The position numbers were made by a program, and so were the translations under genes. From Comamonadaceae bacterium (GTDB lineage: Bacteria; Pseudomonadota; Gammaproteobacteria; Burkholderiales; Burkholderiaceae_C): a DNA stretch of 8,112 bases. Below are positions 5,506 through 8,112 of this stretch, in pieces. Each line of letters starts with the position of its first letter. Position 1 is the first letter of the stretch. The notes beneath the pieces are model-generated. The model was given only the letters and a program-made list of their open reading frames with translations, was not told the DNA's origin and did not search any database. The stretch lies in NCBI GenBank assembly GCA_947458415.1, contig CANGZG010000105.1, positions 1-8,112 of the forward strand. The letters run 5' to 3'.

Positions 5506-7772
5506 ACCGATCTGCCCCCCATGAAAGTGCACATTTGCATGTGCAAGGCTTGGCCACCTACATCGATGACCTGCCTTTGACCGAAGGCACGCTGCATGCC
5601 GCGCCGATCTTGAGCACCGTGGCCAGCGGTGTCATCGAATCGTTGGACACCAGCGCTGCGCTCAAAGCGGATGGTGTGCGTGCCGTGGTCACCACCGATG
5701 ACATTCCCGGTGACCGTTTGCTATCGACATTTGTGCACGATGAGCCGGTGTTTGCCCACCAACGGGTTGACCACCTGGGACAAGTACTGGGCTTGGTGGT
5801 GGCTGACTCCCACATCCAAGCGCGCGCGGCTGCAAGCAACACCGTGCTCAAGGTGCGAACCGAACCAGTGCTGTTGAACGCCCGCGAATCGGCTGCACAA
5901 GAAGCCACCGTGTTGCCTAGCGTGCGAGTTCAACGCGGAAACGCGGCCCGCGCCATGGAGGACGCACCTCACCAACTCAGCGGACAACTCGACATCGGCG
6001 GCCAAGAGCACTATTACTTGGAAACCCAAATCGCTTATGCGATTCCCCAAGACAACGGCGAATGGTTGATCCACAGCAGCACCCAACATCCGGGCGAAGT
6101 ACAGCATTGGGTGGCGCATGCGCTGCATGTCCCGATGCACTCGGTGCGCGTGGTGTGTCGTCGCATGGGCGGTGGGTTTGGTGGCAAAGAAACCCAAGCC
6201 GGACACTTGGCGGTATGGGCTGCTTTGGCCGCCCAAAAAACCGGTCGCCCCGTGAAGATGCGTTTGTCGCGTGAAGACGACTTTTTGGTCACCGGCAAAC
6301 GCCATCCCTTCAGCCACGACTACACCGCAGGGTTCGACGACAAAGGGGTGTTGCTGGGCTTGCAATCCACCCAATGGGCGCATTGTGGTTTCAGCGCCGA
6401 CTTGAGCGGACCGGTCGCAGACCGCGCCGTGTTTCACACCGACAACGCGTATTTTTTGTCAGATGTCGACATCGTTTCGCACCGGAGCAAACTCAACACG
6501 CAAAGCCACACCGCGTTCAGAGGTTTTGGTGGACCGCAAGGCATGATGTTGATTGAAAAGGTGATGGGCGACATGGCCCGGCACTTGCAAACAGACGCGC
6601 TGGATGTCCGCTTGGCCAACTTGTATGGCGACGAACCACGCCACACCACGCCGTATGGCATGGCTGTCGAACACAACATCTTGCCGCAGTTAATGCGTCA
6701 GTTGGCCGACGATGCGCAGTACCGCCAGCGACGCGAACAAATCGCGCAGTGGAACGCTGGCAACCCCGTGATCAAAAAAGGATTGGCCCTCACCCCTGTG
6801 AAATTTGGCATCAGTTTCACCGCGACGCAATTCAACCAAGCCGGTGCCTTGGTATCGGTGTACACCGATGGCAGCGTGCGCATCAACCACGGCGGCACCG
6901 AGATGGGGCAAGGCCTGCACACCAAAGTCTGCGCCATTGTTGCCAGTGTGTTTGGTTTGCCAGTGGACCAAGTGCGTATCAGCAGCAGCGACACCGACAA
7001 GATCGCCAATGCCAGCGCCACTGCAGCTTCCAGCGGCACCGATTTGAACGGGCGCGCCGCAGAACGCGCTGCATTGCAAGTCAAACACCACCTCGCCGAG
7101 TGCTTGGCCAAGGCAGACGCATGTGAACCGCACCAAGTGGTGTTTCGCCAAGGCGAGGTCATCACCCCCCGACAACAACGACGTTTTGTGCAAGCCGTGC
7201 AGTTTGCTTACAGCCAACGCGTTCAATTGTGGAGCGATGGTTTTTATGCCACCCCCAAAATCCACTACGACCGCGCCACCTTGAGTGGTCGCCCTTTTTA
7301 CTATTTCGCTTATGGCGCCGCGTGCAGCGAAGTGGCGATCGACACCTTGACCGGCGAACACCAATTGCTGCGCGTGGACATCTTGCATGACGTGGGTCAA
7401 TCGCTCAACCCGGCAATTGACATCGGGCAAATCGAAGGCGGGTTTGTGCAAGGCTTGGGCTGGTTGACCACCGAAGAATTGGTCTGGGACTCACACGGCA
7501 AATTGCTGACGCGTGGCGCAAGTACCTACAAAATCCCAACCGCGGCTGACATTCCCGCCGCGTTTCACATCCAACTTTGGCACGAAGCCAACCCAGAGGA
7601 CAACATCGGTGGCAGCAAAGCCGTGGGCGAGCCGCCGTTCATGTTGGCCATCAGCGTCTATGAAGCACTGCGAGACGCCGTGGGTCAGGCCATCGGCGGT
7701 CACCAACCGGTGCATCTGGACGCACCGGTGACCCCGGAACGCGTGTTGATGGCGTTGAACGCCCATCGATGA
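5502..7772 (+). CDS. xdhB: Xanthine dehydrogenase large subunit, molybdopterin-binding
   Basis: This 756-residue catalytic subunit oxidises hypoxanthine to xanthine and xanthine to urate at a molybdenum cofactor. The N-terminal hammerhead domain begins with HESAHLHVQGLATYIDDLP. Key residues, matched to bovine XDH numbering by motif, are present: Glu230 in GGGFGGKE (Glu802), Arg308 in DRAVFHTDN (Arg880), Phe342 in FRGFGGPQG (Phe914), Phe439-Thr440 in GISFTA (Phe1009-Thr1010), Gln470 in GGTEMGQG (Gln1040), and Glu710 in KAVGEPP (Glu1261). The Glu/Arg pair distinguishes purine-oxidising enzymes from aldehyde oxidases, so the assignment is firm. The ATG at 5502 overlaps the xdhA stop by ATGA, with GGAAG 7 nt before it, implying translational coupling and balanced synthesis of the two subunits. 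In-frame sequence upstream, back to 5118, is the shadow of xdhA. Length is close to that of characterised bacterial XdhB proteins. Confidence 0.97.
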   Translation: MNRSAPHESAHLHVQGLATYIDDLPLTEGTLHAAPILSTVASGVIESLDTSAALKADGVRAVVTTDDIPGDRLLSTFVHDEPVFAHQRVDHLGQVLGLVVADSHIQARAAASNTVLKVRTEPVLLNARESAAQEATVLPSVRVQRGNAARAMEDAPHQLSGQLDIGGQEHYYLETQIAYAIPQDNGEWLIHSSTQHPGEVQHWVAHALHVPMHSVRVVCRRMGGGFGGKETQAGHLAVWAALAAQKTGRPVKMRLSREDDFLVTGKRHPFSHDYTAGFDDKGVLLGLQSTQWAHCGFSADLSGPVADRAVFHTDNAYFLSDVDIVSHRSKLNTQSHTAFRGFGGPQGMMLIEKVMGDMARHLQTDALDVRLANLYGDEPRHTTPYGMAVEHNILPQLMRQLADDAQYRQRREQIAQWNAGNPVIKKGLALTPVKFGISFTATQFNQAGALVSVYTDGSVRINHGGTEMGQGLHTKVCAIVASVFGLPVDQVRISSSDTDKIANASATAASSGTDLNGRAAERAALQVKHHLAECLAKADACEPHQVVFRQGEVITPRQQRRFVQAVQFAYSQRVQLWSDGFYATPKIHYDRATLSGRPFYYFAYGAACSEVAIDTLTGEHQLLRVDILHDVGQSLNPAIDIGQIEGGFVQGLGWLTTEELVWDSHGKLLTRGASTYKIPTAADIPAAFHIQLWHEANPEDNIGGSKAVGEPPFMLAISVYEALRDAVGQAIGGHQPVHLDAPVTPERVLMALNAHR

Positions 7773-7815
7773 ATTCAACGCATTGTTTTTGAACACACCC
7801 TTCAACGCACACGAC

Positions 7816-8112
7816 ATGCCAGCCGTTTCTGATTCACACGCTTACCGCGCCAGTCTTTTGTGGTTTCCTGACAGCCACAGCGACCGCATCCATTTCGAGT
7901 CTGACGGACTGCTGGTCACTGAACGTGGTGAAGATGGCATGGCACGTATCAAAGCGATCGGTTCATACACCAGTTTGTACCCTCAGTACATCCGCTTGCC
8001 TTTGACCGATTGGCGTGGTCGTTGGATTGCACCGGGTTTTGTAGACACGCACATTCATTACGCACAAACCGATGTCATCGGCTCGCCCGCAGACGGTTTA
8101 TTGCCTTGGTTA
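7816..8112 (+). CDS. guaD: Guanine deaminase (partial, N-terminal 99 residues)
   Basis: Guanine deaminase hydrolyses guanine to xanthine and ammonia, supplying substrate to the XdhAB enzyme encoded immediately upstream. The visible part contains the small beta-sandwich domain of the amidohydrolase fold, then GRWIAPGFVDTHIHYAQTD with the metal-ligand pair His79 and His81, followed by VIGSPADGLLPWL, which closely resembles known GuaD proteins. Relatives usually have Pro rather than Ala after the HxHY tyrosine (HYPQ). The gene continues past the right edge, so the remaining metal ligands and catalytic residues cannot be checked. The ATG at 7816 gives the YRASLLWF opening expected for this family; an in-frame TTG at 7789 is a less likely alternative. 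No clear Shine-Dalgarno precedes it. The 43-bp gap after xdhB has no terminator, so co-transcription with xdhAB is likely. Confidence 0.94.
   Translation, partial: MPAVSDSHAYRASLLWFPDSHSDRIHFESDGLLVTERGEDGMARIKAIGSYTSLYPQYIRLPLTDWRGRWIAPGFVDTHIHYAQTDVIGSPADGLLPWL

Noticed and set aside
7773..7815. Terminator or promoter between xdhB and guaD
   Set aside because: The 43-bp gap shows no hairpin with a T-tract and no convincing promoter hexamers.

Overview
The window reads as a chromosomal purine-catabolism locus from a betaproteobacterium. The moderately GC-rich sequence, the codon usage (many CAA and TTG codons) and the protein sequences suggest Burkholderiales, probably a Comamonadaceae-type freshwater organism. 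That assignment is inferred from protein resemblance alone. Nearly all of the window is coding, and I see no mobile element, RNA gene or CRISPR array.

Left half, minus strand: an ABC importer of the BMP/YufNOPQ (purine/nucleoside) class. Transcription runs leftward from about 4017. The order is a two-domain ATPase (2497-4017), permease 1 (1419-2495), permease 2 (499-1419), and after a 194-bp gap a BMP-family substrate-binding lipoprotein (304 to the left edge, cut by the window). The first three genes are tightly packed: a 1-nt gap, then a TGATG stop/start overlap. The gap before the lipoprotein gene holds two hairpins and a perfect 12-bp palindrome.

Right half, plus strand: xdhA (4081-5505) and xdhB (5502-7772), the two subunits of a molybdenum xanthine dehydrogenase, overlapping by ATGA. 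They are followed 43 bp later by the start of guaD, guanine deaminase (7816 to the right edge, cut by the window). No xdhC (molybdenum-cofactor insertion chaperone) lies between xdhB and guaD.

The two transcription units diverge from a 63-bp intergenic segment (4018-4080). Read together, the importer would bring in purine bases or nucleosides, guanine would be deaminated by GuaD to xanthine, and XdhAB would oxidise hypoxanthine and xanthine to urate, feeding nitrogen release. The cofactor-binding and catalytic residues checked in XdhA and XdhB are intact. I found no convincing evidence of a previously undescribed system. The points worth checking are the compact divergent control region, the structured gap before the lipoprotein gene, the missing xdhC and some start-codon choices.
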